NCBI GenBank assembly: GCA_964521025.1
Contig: CAZFPK010000072.1
Location: 1-15,483, forward strand
Source of the DNA: DRTC01 sp964521025
GTDB taxonomy: Bacteria > Cloacimonadota > Cloacimonadia > Cloacimonadales > TCS61
Length of the DNA stretch: 15,483 bases
Direction: 5' to 3'
Shown here: in pieces, positions 1 to 7,499 of the stretch
How positions within the stretch are numbered: the first letter of the stretch is position 1
How the letters are laid out: every line of letters starts with the position of its first letter
Translations under genes and position numbers: made by a program
The notes under the pieces: generated by a model
What the model saw: the letters and a program-made list of their open reading frames with translations, nothing else
Told to the model about the DNA's origin: nothing
The model's database searches: none

Positions 1-1578
1 ACTAACATTTCCCACTTCAAATTAACGCAACTTGCTCATCGAATCTGTTGATATTTTTAATGAAACATCTCATCATTTCTAAAGCAGTTTCCTTTTCATT
101 GTTTTCAATAAGTTCAACAATCTTTTCAAAAAATACGGACAGTCTTTTCATAAAGTAGTTCAACAATCTCAATCCGTATTCAATAAATTTTCTCTGATTT
201 CTGTTTCTCTCAAGTGTGGAATAAAAATCGATTTTATCTTTGTACGCTAGAAAAGTCAGAAGCAAATAACGCAAGAAGACCATGGCATCAGAAGCGATCA
301 TTGAATCCAAATTGCTAACCTGCTCTTTTCCATAATTCAAATACTGTTTACAGTTTTTGAAAAATACTTCGATGCTCCAACGCTGTGAATATTTTTCCAA
401 TATTAATTTCGCTGACAGACTTTTATCTGTTGAACCAAAAGCATGCCAATTCTTAAATCCTTCATTATGGAGAAAAACTATCTTCATAGCAACATCGCTC
501 TTGGCAAGTGTTACTGTTAAAACTGCCTGTTTACGATTGTATTTCTTAACAGTTCTCATTTTCGGTTTTGCATAAAAGGTATATAATTGCGAGAGAGAAT
601 AAGCCTTTCCTTTATAGATATATTTGTTCGGTCCCGGTAAGTTTTTCAACTGACAGATTACATCCAAATCCAATTTCTTTTTTTTTGTTATAATGAAACT
701 ATTAAAACAAAACCAAGAATCAAAAAGAACAGTTCCGACATCTCTAAATTGCCTTCTCGCTCTTCTTAACATAGAAATAGATTTTTCCAATTTGGTCTTG
801 GTGGCTTCAGACCTTTCTTTTGCTCCTGCACAATTTTTCGGGATGCGTTCCGATTTTGATATTTTTCGATATTTATTTACTTTGCTTTTCGCATTGGGTT
901 TCTTTTTTCCAATACAATATTTTTGATTTATCGGGATGAATTGAGAACCATTGAACATTCCAAGAACTAGTTTTTGATAACCCAAAACTGTCTTTCCTTG
1001 AGAGTGATCACGCAAATAGGAAGCTCCTTCTGTTAACTTACCTGTAACTTCATTGATCGTATCATCAATCGCAAAATATTTTTCCGTATTAAAAACCGTC
1101 TGCATTTTGCCGGCAAGATGAACTGAAAGCCAAAAAATAAAGAAACTCCAATTATAACGGGCATTCTCTAAAAATCGGTAATAACTCGATTTTCCTGATC
1201 TGACTTCATCGAATTGATTTCGTGCAAAAATGAAAACAGTGCTGAACATAAGAAAAGGAATTGTACATAAATCAAAAACAATCATAAATGCTGACCTTCC
1301 GCTCCTCTTTGTGATCTTACTCCGATTGAGCAATGACTTTACTTTCAGTTCTCGGAAGGCAAAAGCCAAATCCGAATCTAAAGCAAAAAGTTCCTGATCC
1401 ATAAATTTGTTGACATCACTTTCCACCGAAATTAAATTCCCCGTATCTTGCATTGATTCCTCCTCAATTATTGTTTTTAGATACGAATCAATAATTATAT
1501 TAGAGTCGATCAATGCAAGTTTTATCTTGTTTATTTTTAAAGGAATTAGATGCATAATTTGAAGTGGGAAATGTTAGT
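1..1578 (-). mobile_element. IS4-family insertion sequence with 24-bp terminal inverted repeats
   Basis: A perfect 24-bp inverted repeat bounds the element: positions 1-24, beginning ACTAACATTTCCCACTTC, and the reverse complement at 1555-1578. Between the ends lies one transposase gene on the minus strand, filling nearly the whole element, as is usual for IS4-family elements of about 1.5 kb. Because the left end coincides with the first base of the window, the left flank and the target-site duplication cannot be seen; the right flank starts TTAACTATAAA. The neat coincidence with the window edge suggests that the assembly broke at a multicopy IS. Confidence 0.9.
17..1453 (-). CDS. IS4-family DDE transposase
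   Basis: This 478-residue transposase would cut and rejoin the ends of the surrounding insertion sequence. The catalytic triad can be placed at Asp130 (context FAIDDTINE), Asp245 (VLFDSWF) and Glu362. Glu362 sits in a YREK signature, Tyr355-x2-Arg358-x3-Glu362-x6-Lys369, which is diagnostic of the IS4 family. The frame is open up to another ATG at 1555, but that codon lies inside the terminal repeat. The start at 1453 has a strong GAGGAGG ribosome binding site 6 bases upstream, so I choose it. The stop is only 16 bases from the left end. There is no internal stop or frameshift, so the element looks intact and may be active. Confidence 0.9.
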   Translation of the reverse strand: MQDTGNLISVESDVNKFMDQELFALDSDLAFAFRELKVKSLLNRSKITKRSGRSAFMIVFDLCTIPFLMFSTVFIFARNQFDEVRSGKSSYYRFLENARYNWSFFIFWLSVHLAGKMQTVFNTEKYFAIDDTINEVTGKLTEGASYLRDHSQGKTVLGYQKLVLGMFNGSQFIPINQKYCIGKKKPNAKSKVNKYRKISKSERIPKNCAGAKERSEATKTKLEKSISMLRRARRQFRDVGTVLFDSWFCFNSFIITKKKKLDLDVICQLKNLPGPNKYIYKGKAYSLSQLYTFYAKPKMRTVKKYNRKQAVLTVTLAKSDVAMKIVFLHNEGFKNWHAFGSTDKSLSAKLILEKYSQRWSIEVFFKNCKQYLNYGKEQVSNLDSMIASDAMVFLRYLLLTFLAYKDKIDFYSTLERNRNQRKFIEYGLRLLNYFMKRLSVFFEKIVELIENNEKETALEMMRCFIKNINRFDEQVALI

Positions 1579-1629
1579 TAACTATAAAATGTTAGCATTA
1601 AAAAAAAGAAAAAAACAATTATGCTAATT

Positions 1630-1845
1630 CTAAATTGCATTCAAATCAAGATTTCTCAAATAACCTGCTTTTTTTCTCTGTAACCTGTGTTTATAACTAT
1701 CGATCTTCCTGTATTTATATTTTGAATTAGCAAAGCTATTTAAATGCTTTTCTTTATTTTTTTTCAGGTGGATAAAGTAATAAGCACCAAAAATAAATAA
1801 AACAAATACTAATAGTAAACCGAGTAAATTTAATAATTCGAGCAT
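1630..1845 (-). CDS. small single-pass membrane protein, unknown function
   Basis: This 71-residue protein has one strongly hydrophobic segment near the N-terminus (about residues 2-26, rich in Leu, Val and Phe), followed by a very basic Lys/Arg-rich tail of about 45 residues. This predicts a single membrane helix with a cytoplasmic positive tail. The start at 1845 is chosen over an in-frame ATG at 1881 because a GGGAGA ribosome binding site lies just upstream and the hydrophobic segment then begins at once. It follows another tiny membrane ORF (1926-2045) on the same strand. The insertion sequence begins about 50 bases beyond its stop. I do not recognise a family. Confidence 0.55.
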   Translation of the reverse strand: MLELLNLLGLLLVFVLFIFGAYYFIHLKKNKEKHLNSFANSKYKYRKIDSYKHRLQRKKAGYLRNLDLNAI

Positions 1846-1925
1846 TTTTATCTCCCTTGTCCTTCGTAGTCCCGAAAGCATTCGGGACGAAGGAGGATTA
1901 CTGCATATTTTGATAAATTATTTCT

Positions 1926-2045
1926 TTAATTTTTATTATTTAATTTTTTGTTCCTGTGAATCCCGGTAAAATGATTAATTACAAGTAATAAAATGATTAT
2001 TACTAATGAAATACTATAGACAATTTTCGGAAATAATATTCCCAT
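1926..2045 (-). CDS. 39-residue putative membrane microprotein
   Basis: This short ORF starts at ATG 2045, seven bases after a strong GAGGAG ribosome binding site. The product starts MGILFPKIVYS, has a hydrophobic stretch of about 18 residues (Ile/Leu/Val-rich, residues 8-25) and ends in a basic Lys/Arg/Asn tail. The layout, one helix then a positive tail, matches that of the next gene (1630-1845), 80 bases downstream on the same strand, and the two may be co-transcribed. It belongs to no family I know. Its reality rests on the ribosome binding site and the membrane-helix pattern only. Confidence 0.45.
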   Translation of the reverse strand: MGILFPKIVYSISLVIIILLLVINHFTGIHRNKKLNNKN

Positions 2046-2219
2046 TATTTTTCTCCTCTAAATTTTTTCTAATTACACAATCCTGAAGGACAAGGCTTTT
2101 GATTCCTTGTTCCTTTTCCCTTTCACCTTTTCCCTTTTATTCATTTTTCATCAATCATCTTTCGATATTCATTATTCATTAGGAAAAACCTGGAAGGTTG
2201 TTTTACTTTGTCCATAATT

Positions 2220-2243
2220 CCCCTCTCCTGTTTTGGAGAGGGG
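2220..2243. repeat. 9-bp-stem palindrome just after the beta-helix gene
   Basis: CCCCTCTCC and GGAGAGGGG form a perfect 9-bp stem around a 6-base loop (TGTTTT), ending 14 bases beyond the stop of the 2258-4120 gene. It is followed on the plus strand by GTTAGGGGTGAGGT. The hairpin could stop or protect the transcript 3' end, but no U-run follows on the minus strand, so it is not a classical intrinsic terminator. The wording resembles dispersed REP-like palindromes found in many bacterial genomes; that comparison is from memory. Confidence 0.6.
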
Positions 2244-2257
2244 TTAGGGGTGAGGTC

Positions 2258-2878
2258 TTACTGACTCACCACCATCTTCTTAATAAAGAAATCATCACCT
2301 GCATCTAACCTGTAGAAATAAAGACCGCTCGCTACTTCATTGCCTTTGGTATCTTTTCTATCCCAGACGAATTCACCGCTATCTGTGTTATTAGCTGTGA
2401 ATGTTTTTACTGTCTGACCTTTGGTGTTATAGATAACGAGTTTGCAGTTAGCAGCTTCTTTCAGGTTATACCTGATCGTAGTGTTATTTTCGAGAGGATT
2501 AGGAATATTCTGATAAAGACCGAAGAATTCTGCATTATCCGGATCATTCGGATCATCACCGGGTTGCGGAACTGTTAATGAGACAGGACCGTAAGTTTCG
2601 GTTGCACCTGTATAATCTCTCGATTCCAACCAATAGTTATAAGTTTCTCCATACTGAACAGGATTAATATCATAGAAGGTATAATCCGTAGGTTCACTCG
2701 TTGTGCCTGCTCCTTCGATTAAAGAACCATTAACCTGCATTGCTTCTTCGATACATTCATTATCCGCACGATAGATATTCCAGCCGGCATTATTGCTCTC
2801 GGATTGCGTGCTCCAGCAAATAGCCAGTTCATCTGCGGAATAGGTTGCAGTGAAAGAAGAAAGAGTAACTGCAGTAGG
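2258..2878 (-). repeat. copy A of the duplicated C-terminal module
   Basis: This segment encodes residues 415-620 of the beta-helix protein and is almost identical to 4569-5189 at a constant offset of 2311 bases. The first 255 bases (2258-2512 versus 4569-4823) are identical base for base. Differences then appear, many of them silent, and rise towards the interior of the genes. At protein level I count 7 differences in 206 residues, all before residue 507. Confidence 0.9.
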
Positions 2879-4120
2879 TTCACCTCCCTCATATTCATAA
2901 GCTCCCATATCAGTAGTACTATTCCTACCTAATCCTCTTTGGTCTGTTGTTGGAATTGCTTCCGGATGACCACCTTGAGTATCAGTACCTGCATCTATAG
3001 CCACACTACCTGTTAGCAATGCCAAAGTATATGTTTCATTTAGAGAACCATTATCTGCAAGAGTAGAACTTATATTAAGATTTGCTTGTTCTCCAGTAAT
3101 ATCACCAGTTGCATTGAAATTATAATCACTATGTTCTACTAGATTATAGCCATTGTCATTAACAGTGGACGAACCGGAATACCAATCATCATAACTACTT
3201 GCAGTATCTGTATTATCAGCGAATATGGTGTTAATGGTATTGATGGTATTGGTAGCACCATAACAATATAATCCTCCATATCGAGTCGAATTATTTCTTG
3301 TAACAGTACAATTAGTTAATGTCAATTCAGCACCACTCATAACTGCAAATGCACCACCATAATCGGCAGCATCATTGCCGGTAATTGTGCAATTTGTAAG
3401 TGTTGCCGAATCAGAATCCCTACGGACGGTTAATCCGGCACCGTAATAATCATTACTATTATCATTAATGGTGCAGTTAGTCATTGTCAATGTCATATTC
3501 CATTCACACTGTATACCACCTCCGTAATAGTAACACGAATTGTCATGAATGGTGCTATTTATCACTGTCAGCGTAGATGCTCCGTAATAACCGTAAGCAT
3601 AAATACCACCACCTGAGTGATTCAAAGGTGTATTATTATTATTAATATCACAACCGCTTACCGTACCGTTAAACCATCCACTAGGTCCTGCGTAAAAATA
3701 GATACCACGAGTACCATTCCTGATAGTCATATCGGAAATGGTAACGGTTTCTGATCCATCTGATCCATAAATATAAAACACCTCATCTGTTCCACCTGAG
3801 CTTGTTTGTGCTTGTACAATTGTATTTCCGATGCCTTCGCCATCAATTGTAAGATCAGTGAAATCCCGGTCGATGTTAATATCATCATTATTAAGCGTAT
3901 AAGTATCACCTGATACATGGATAACAATTGTGGCAGTGGTTGGATCTAATACATTATCAACAGCATATTGGATTGTCTGCCAGGCATCCGTTCCTGGACC
4001 TGATCCGTGTGAACCATCGTCTGTTCCTGTTGGATCTACATAATAATCAACACTCAGAAGGTTGGTTGTTATTAATAATCCAAACAATAACATCATCGAG
4101 GATAAAAGTAATTTTTTCAT
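2258..4120 (-). CDS. secreted right-handed beta-helix protein with C-terminal sorting domain
   Basis: This 620-residue secreted protein has a signal peptide at residues 1-23 (MKK then a Leu-rich core). Residues 25-410 are a right-handed beta-helix. It opens with the DYYVDPTGTDDG and WQTIQYAVDN motifs usual for this class, carries repeated turns of the type LTNCTIxxNxxxxYGGG at about 170-290, and closes with the DQRGLGR...DMGAYEYEG signature (394-411) of choice-of-anchor-Q proteins. Residues 415-525 are an Fn3/Ig-like segment, and 533-620 are a FlgD-Ig-like domain of the kind used as a type IX sorting tail (NIPNP...SGLYFYRL...KKMVV). The start has an AGGAGA ribosome binding site. The substrate is unknown; such helices often bind or cleave polysaccharide, but no catalytic residues can be named. 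The C-terminal third nearly duplicates that of the next gene. Confidence 0.85.
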   Translation of the reverse strand: MKKLLLSSMMLLFGLLITTNLLSVDYYVDPTGTDDGSHGSGPGTDAWQTIQYAVDNVLDPTTATIVIHVSGDTYTLNNDDINIDRDFTDLTIDGEGIGNTIVQAQTSSGGTDEVFYIYGSDGSETVTISDMTIRNGTRGIYFYAGPSGWFNGTVSGCDINNNNTPLNHSGGGIYAYGYYGASTLTVINSTIHDNSCYYYGGGIQCEWNMTLTMTNCTINDNSNDYYGAGLTVRRDSDSATLTNCTITGNDAADYGGAFAVMSGAELTLTNCTVTRNNSTRYGGLYCYGATNTINTINTIFADNTDTASSYDDWYSGSSTVNDNGYNLVEHSDYNFNATGDITGEQANLNISSTLADNGSLNETYTLALLTGSVAIDAGTDTQGGHPEAIPTTDQRGLGRNSTTDMGAYEYEGGEPTAVTLSSFTATYSADELAICWSTQSESNNAGWNIYRADNECIEEAMQVNGSLIEGAGTTSEPTDYTFYDINPVQYGETYNYWLESRDYTGATETYGPVSLTVPQPGDDPNDPDNAEFFGLYQNIPNPLENNTTIRYNLKEAANCKLVIYNTKGQTVKTFTANNTDSGEFVWDRKDTKGNEVASGLYFYRLDAGDDFFIKKMVVSQ

Positions 4121-4222
4121 TTTTTCTCCTTTTATTTTCCCGCGAAATACGCGAAATTACGCGAAAACGGGGAAATTGTTTAATGAATTTCTATGGTATT
4201 CATCAAACCTGGTCTTGTAGGT

Positions 4223-4260
4223 TTCGGAATGAGTTTCTTTTATTTTCCGGAAACCGGTTT
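4223..4260. repeat. 38-bp dispersed direct repeat, copy 1
   Basis: This stretch starts TTCGGAATGAGTTTC and ends in the 10-bp palindrome AAACCGGTTT. An identical 38-bp copy lies at 6773-6810. Each copy lies upstream of one of the two related secreted-protein genes and in the same orientation. The similarity extends a few bases leftward (GTAGGT) with a one-base indel. Confidence 0.85.
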
Positions 4261-4271
4261 GGTCATTGTAG

Positions 4272-4289
4272 TTCGGAACTTGTTCCGAA
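4272..4289. repeat. TTCGGAAC palindrome, copy 1
   Basis: TTCGGAAC and GTTCCGAA form an 8-bp perfect stem around a 2-base centre. The same palindrome occurs at 7022-7039 and, with a 7-bp stem, at 8067-8082, each time next to GAACCYT-type short repeats. This is a dispersed element of unknown role. Confidence 0.75.
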
Positions 4290-4443
4290 ACCTTTTAATA
4301 GTTTCCCCAATAACCTGTTATCGGGAAAGTTTTCAATATTCAGGGCTTGTTTCTTAATTCCCCGCCCTAAAGGACGGATCTATTGATTCATTTAACCTTT
4401 GAACCTTGAACCCTGAACCTTTTTCACATCTTTGCGTCCATTA

Positions 4444-4471
4444 TTCGACTCGTGAGGAACGACGAGTCGAA
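4444..4471. repeat. 10-bp-stem palindrome TTCGACTCGT
   Basis: TTCGACTCGT (4444-4453) and ACGAGTCGAA (4462-4471) form a perfect 10-bp stem with an 8-base loop. Related GACTC/GAGTC-armed inverted repeats occur at about 6633-6705, and the word recurs as TACGACTCGAATA beside the stop at 4569. It belongs to the set of intergenic palindromes flanking the secreted-protein genes. Confidence 0.7.
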
Positions 4472-4521
4472 ACCAGATTGATATATCTGTTTCGAATCGT
4501 CGTCTTGTTTCAAGTCGTCGT

Positions 4522-4549
4522 CTTCGGCAGACCAGAAAGTCTGCCGAAG
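4522..4549 (-). repeat. 11-bp-stem hairpin after the propeller/Fn3 gene
   Basis: CTTCGGCAGAC and GTCTGCCGAAG form a perfect 11-bp, GC-rich stem around a 6-base loop, 19 bases beyond the stop of the 4569-6478 gene. In the direction of transcription it is followed by ACGACGACTTG, not a U-run. It may act as an RNA 3'-end stabiliser or weak terminator, like the hairpin at 2220-2243 after the paralogous gene. Confidence 0.65.
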
Positions 4550-4568
4550 TTCTTACGACTCGAATAGG

Positions 4569-5189
4569 TTACTGACTCACCACCATCTTCTTAATAAAGA
4601 AATCATCACCTGCATCTAACCTGTAGAAATAAAGACCGCTCGCTACTTCATTGCCTTTGGTATCTTTTCTATCCCAGACGAATTCACCGCTATCTGTGTT
4701 ATTAGCTGTGAATGTTTTTACTGTCTGACCTTTGGTGTTATAGATAACGAGTTTGCAGTTAGCAGCTTCTTTCAGGTTATACCTGATCGTAGTGTTATTT
4801 TCGAGAGGATTAGGAATATTCTGGTAAAGACCGAAGAATTCCGCATTATCCGGATCATTCGGATCATCACCGGGTTGCGGTACTGTTAAGGAGACAGGAC
4901 CATAAGTTTCGGTGCTACCTGTGTAATCTCGTGATTCTAACCAGTAGTTATAGGTAGTTCCTGCTTGAACCGGGATAAGATCATAGAAGGTATAATCTGT
5001 GGGTTCACTCGTTGTGCCTGCACCTTCGATAAGAGAACCATTAACCTGCATTGCTTCTTCTATACATTCATTATCCGCACGGTAGATGTTCCAGCCGGCA
5101 TTGTTGCTCTCGGATTGAGTACTCCAGCATATTGCCAGTTCATCTGCTGCATAAGTGGCTGTGAAGGAGGAAAGAGTGATAGCGGTAGG
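4569..5189 (-). repeat. copy B of the duplicated C-terminal module
   Basis: This is the partner of 2258-2878. Both copies run from the stop codon into the gene body, and similarity ends at the EPTA(V/I)TLSSF boundary where the unrelated upstream domains begin. Identity is highest at the 3' end, which fits a recent gene-conversion tract, or domain shuffling followed by partial divergence. Confidence 0.9.
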
Positions 5190-6478
5190 TTCTTCGGTAG
5201 TGAAACTCCAGACACTTCCTTCCGTATCTCCTCCGGCATTTTTACATACTACTTTCCAGTAATATGTTTCGCTGTTATCCATGGTGCCCGGATAGTAAGT
5301 TGTAGCGAGTGTATTATCTATCACTTTTGTAGTTGGTGGATTATTGGTATCAAAATAAAGGTCGATAGTTGCAGTACCGGAACCGTTTGTCCAGCCTAAA
5401 TCCGCATCTATAGAAACATCTGTTGCCGTATCTGTTGGTGTTGGAGCAGATGGTGCTCCGGGAGCTGACATTATTGTAGTGAAACTCCAAACACTTCCTT
5501 CCGTATCTCCATCTCCATTTTTACATACTACTTTCCAGTAATATGTTTCGCTGTTATCCATTGTGCCCGGATCATAAGTTGTAGCAAGCGTATTATCTAT
5601 GACTTTTGTAGTAGGTGGATTATTTGTATCAAAATAAAGGTCGATTGTGTCCGTATCTGCACCATTTGTCCAGCTTAGATCCGCATCTACTGATACATCT
5701 GTTAACAGATCTGCAGGTGAAGGATTACTTGGTGCTCCGGGTAGATCTATTTTAGTGCCTACCACCGCTGTTCCGTAATTGGAATTTCCATAATCCGCAT
5801 AAGCAACTACGAAGTGAGCGGCATCCAGAGCTGCAGCAGATGAATAAGTAGCTGCACTATTAAACACATATTCCGAGCCGTAACTGATGGTGGAGCTGGA
5901 AACCGTGCCGATAACCGCAGTTCCGTAAGAGGAATTTTCATTATCCGTATAAGCAACCACGAAGTGAGCGGCATCCAGGGCAGCAGCAGAATTATATGTA
6001 GAAGGTGCACTATTAAACACATATTCCGAGCCGTAACTGATGGTGGANNNNNNNNNNNNNNNNNNNNNNNNNNNNNNNNNNNNNNNNNNNNNNNNNNNNN
6101 NNNNNNNNNNNNNNNNNNNNNNNNNNNNNNNNNNNNNNNNNNNNNNNCATATTCCGAGCCGTAACTGATGGTGGAGCCGGAAACCGTGCCGATAACCGCA
6201 GTTCCGTAATCGGAATTTCCATTATCCCCATAAGCAACCACGAAGTGAGTTGCATCCAGGGCAGCAGCGGAATGATAATCTGTACCTGCACTATTAAACA
6301 CATATTCCGAGCCGTAAGTAATATCGCCTTCTCTGTTCCCATTTAAGAATGTAATCACATCTTCAGCATCGAAATCTTCAGTTTGTTTTTTTGCCCAATC
6401 GTCAATTTCGTCCATCGGACCGGCAAATAATACACCTATAAAAAGTGTAATAACGAGTAAAGTTATTAATTTTTTCAT
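4569..6478 (-). CDS. secreted propeller-repeat/Fn3 protein with sorting domain, interrupted by an assembly gap
   Basis: One secreted protein whose sequence is broken by 100 N. The start at 6478 follows an AGGGAG ribosome binding site and a signal peptide (MKKLITLLVITLF, to about residue 20). From residue 55 come tandem repeats of about 51 residues with the core HFVVAYxDxxNSxYGTAVIGTV; these look like beta-propeller blades (inference). About 110 residues are visible before the gap and 492 after it. After the gap come about two more blades, two near-identical 93-residue Fn3-like domains (DNA 5202-5744), an Fn3/Ig segment, and a FlgD-Ig-like sorting tail almost identical to that of the 2258-4120 gene. 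The frame across the gap is meaningless because the N count is a placeholder. The number of blades is therefore unknown. The function is not known beyond probable surface binding. Confidence 0.8.
5202..5744 (-). repeat. two tandem 279-bp Fn3-domain repeats
   Basis: The DNA repeats with a period of 279 bases (TGAAACTCCA at 5201 and again at 5480), that is 93 residues. Both protein units carry PGAPS, DLYFDTNNPPTTKVIDN, DNSETYYWKVVCKN and EGSVWSFTT. This is an internal duplication of a fibronectin-III-like domain. Confidence 0.85.
5751..6316 (-). repeat. tandem 51-residue propeller-like repeats, containing the gap
   Basis: Repeat units of about 153 bases encode YGSEYVFNSA, SAAALDAxHFVVAY and YGTAVIGTV. 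One full unit is visible before the gap, and two more with slight length changes after it. The 100-N gap falls inside this array, as expected when short reads collapse near-identical units. A closed propeller usually needs six to eight blades, so the true array is probably longer. Confidence 0.75.
6048..6147. other. 100-N scaffold gap
   Basis: Exactly 100 undetermined bases, the conventional length for a gap of unknown size. The flanks (TGATGGTGGA on the left, CATATTCCGAGCCG on the right) are both parts of the same coding repeat, so the gap hides an unknown number of repeat units of the secreted protein. Confidence 0.98.
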
Positions 6479-6562
6479 TTTTTTCTCCCTTGTCCCGGCG
6501 AAGAAAGGAAAAGGCATGCCTTATCCTTACCGAAGCCGGACTTTTTTTTAACCACGAACTTG

Positions 6563-6577
6563 TACGCCTTTGGCGTA
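6563..6577. repeat. TACGCC hairpin
   Basis: TACGCC and GGCGTA form a perfect 6-bp stem with a TTT loop, between AACCACGAAC and ACACGAAT words. This is another member of the intergenic palindrome set; no function is visible. Confidence 0.5.
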
Positions 6578-6772
6578 TTAACACGAATGAAACACGAATT
6601 AAGAAAACATCGGAATGACAAGACTTGACTCGCAATGAGTGAAATGAATGTGAGTCGAGAATTGGCAATCGCTTATCTTCGACTCATGCTTTGCCACGAG
6701 TCAAATCCAAGCTTCATTTTTTAATTCCTTAATTCTTTCATTCTTTCATTAAATTCGTGGAGTTTGTAGGTT

Positions 6773-6810
6773 TTCGGAATGAGTTTCTTTTATTTTCCGG
6801 AAACCGGTTT
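6773..6810. repeat. 38-bp dispersed direct repeat, copy 2
   Basis: Identical to 4223-4260 and in the same orientation. It is followed, as in copy 1, by a CCCCGCCCT(A/G)AAGGAC stretch and an ATTGATTC...AACCTTTGAA stretch, so the two intergenic regions share an ordered set of modules. Confidence 0.85.
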
Positions 6811-6814
6811 GTGA

Positions 6815-6867
6815 AACTTGACACAAGCCATTGTCTTGGAACAAGATATAAGGTCTTGTGTTAAGTT
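6815..6867. repeat. long imperfect palindrome, AACTT..CACAAG type, copy 1
   Basis: AACTTGACACAAG (6815-6827) pairs with CTTGTGTTAAGTT (6855-6867) at 12 of 13 positions; the exception could be a G-U pair in RNA. Inside lies a second perfect hairpin, TCTTG/CAAGA with a 3-base loop (6834-6846). The arms closely match those of the palindrome at 7500-7537. Confidence 0.65.
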
Positions 6868-7021
6868 GAATTTAGGGAGGTTAAAGGCGTTTAAGGTTTC
6901 GTCCCCCGCCCTGAAGGACCTGCCTTCATTAAAATTACCGCAAGGCAAGCGGGGTTATTGATTCTTTCAACCTTTGAATCCTGAACCCTGAACCCTGAAC
7001 CTTTGAATCCTGACCTTTGGT

Positions 7022-7039
7022 TTCGGAACAAGTTCCGAA
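7022..7039. repeat. TTCGGAAC palindrome, copy 2
   Basis: An 8-bp perfect stem around AA, embedded in a GGTTTCGG...GAACTACTAACC context that recurs at 8067-8090. See the copy at 4272-4289. Confidence 0.75.
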
Positions 7040-7153
7040 CTACTAACCTTGAACCTTTGTTAGATAAACACATTTTAATAAATGCTCGATTATTTTTCAT
7101 TTTTTTAGTTACAGAATAGACAACATTGAATATTGAAGATTGAATATTTCCCC

Positions 7154-7261
7154 AATTCAACTAATTCAACTAATTCAACTAATTCAACCAATTCAACCAA
7201 TTCAACCAATTCAACTAATTCAACCAATTCAACTAATTCAACCAATTCAACCAATTCAACC
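7154..7261. repeat. 12 tandem copies of a 9-bp unit AATTCAACY
   Basis: Twelve uninterrupted units of AATTCAAC followed by T or C span 108 bases. The last base of each unit reads T T T C C C T C T C C C; otherwise all units are identical. The length is a multiple of three but there is no supported ORF. It is probably a variable-number tandem repeat. Confidence 0.95.
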
Positions 7262-7499
7262 TTGTCCCTTGTAACTTGTCCCTTTTTTCGACATTAACAT
7301 TTCAATTTTATCTTTCTTTATTTATGTTTAGGTCATTGTTTTATTTGGTGTTTGTTTGTTTTTTTGTTATCTATTTGTAATTTGTATTTTGATTTTTGTG
7401 TCTCGTTCACAATCCTTTCAGGATTAAGAAGCCCATGACTTTAGGGAATCGATGAACAACAACTTCCCGAATCTTAATTTCACCCCCGGTAGCCAGGTC

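Larger units (their letters stand above)
4121..4568. other. intergenic region of repeats between the two cargo genes
   Basis: No credible gene lies here; the plus-strand ORF over 3928-4386 is mostly a shadow of the beta-helix gene. The region holds three copies of a CGCGAAAT(T)A-type 9-10-mer at 4141-4168, a 38-bp element (4223-4260) repeated at 6773-6810, a TTCGGAAC palindrome (4272-4289), a CCCCGCCCTAAAGGAC stretch, and short GAACCYT repeats (about 4397-4421). Two hairpins (4444-4471 and 4522-4549) precede the stop of the next gene. The promoter of the beta-helix gene must lie here, but I see no convincing -35/-10 pair. Confidence 0.6.

Noticed and set aside
17..1555. Longer 512-residue reading of the transposase from ATG 1555
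   Set aside because: The start codon lies inside the terminal repeat with no ribosome binding site, while ATG 1453 has a strong GAGGAGG site.
2220..2243. Hairpin considered as an intrinsic terminator
   Set aside because: No U-run follows on the minus strand, so it is kept only as a palindrome.
6891..7160. Minus-strand open frame of 89 codons in the repeat region
   Set aside because: Its product is a translation of GAACCYT repeats and palindromes, it has no ribosome binding site, and no protein-like pattern is visible.
7154..7261. Tandem array considered as a CRISPR
   Set aside because: The units are 9 bp with no spacers; this is a simple tandem repeat.
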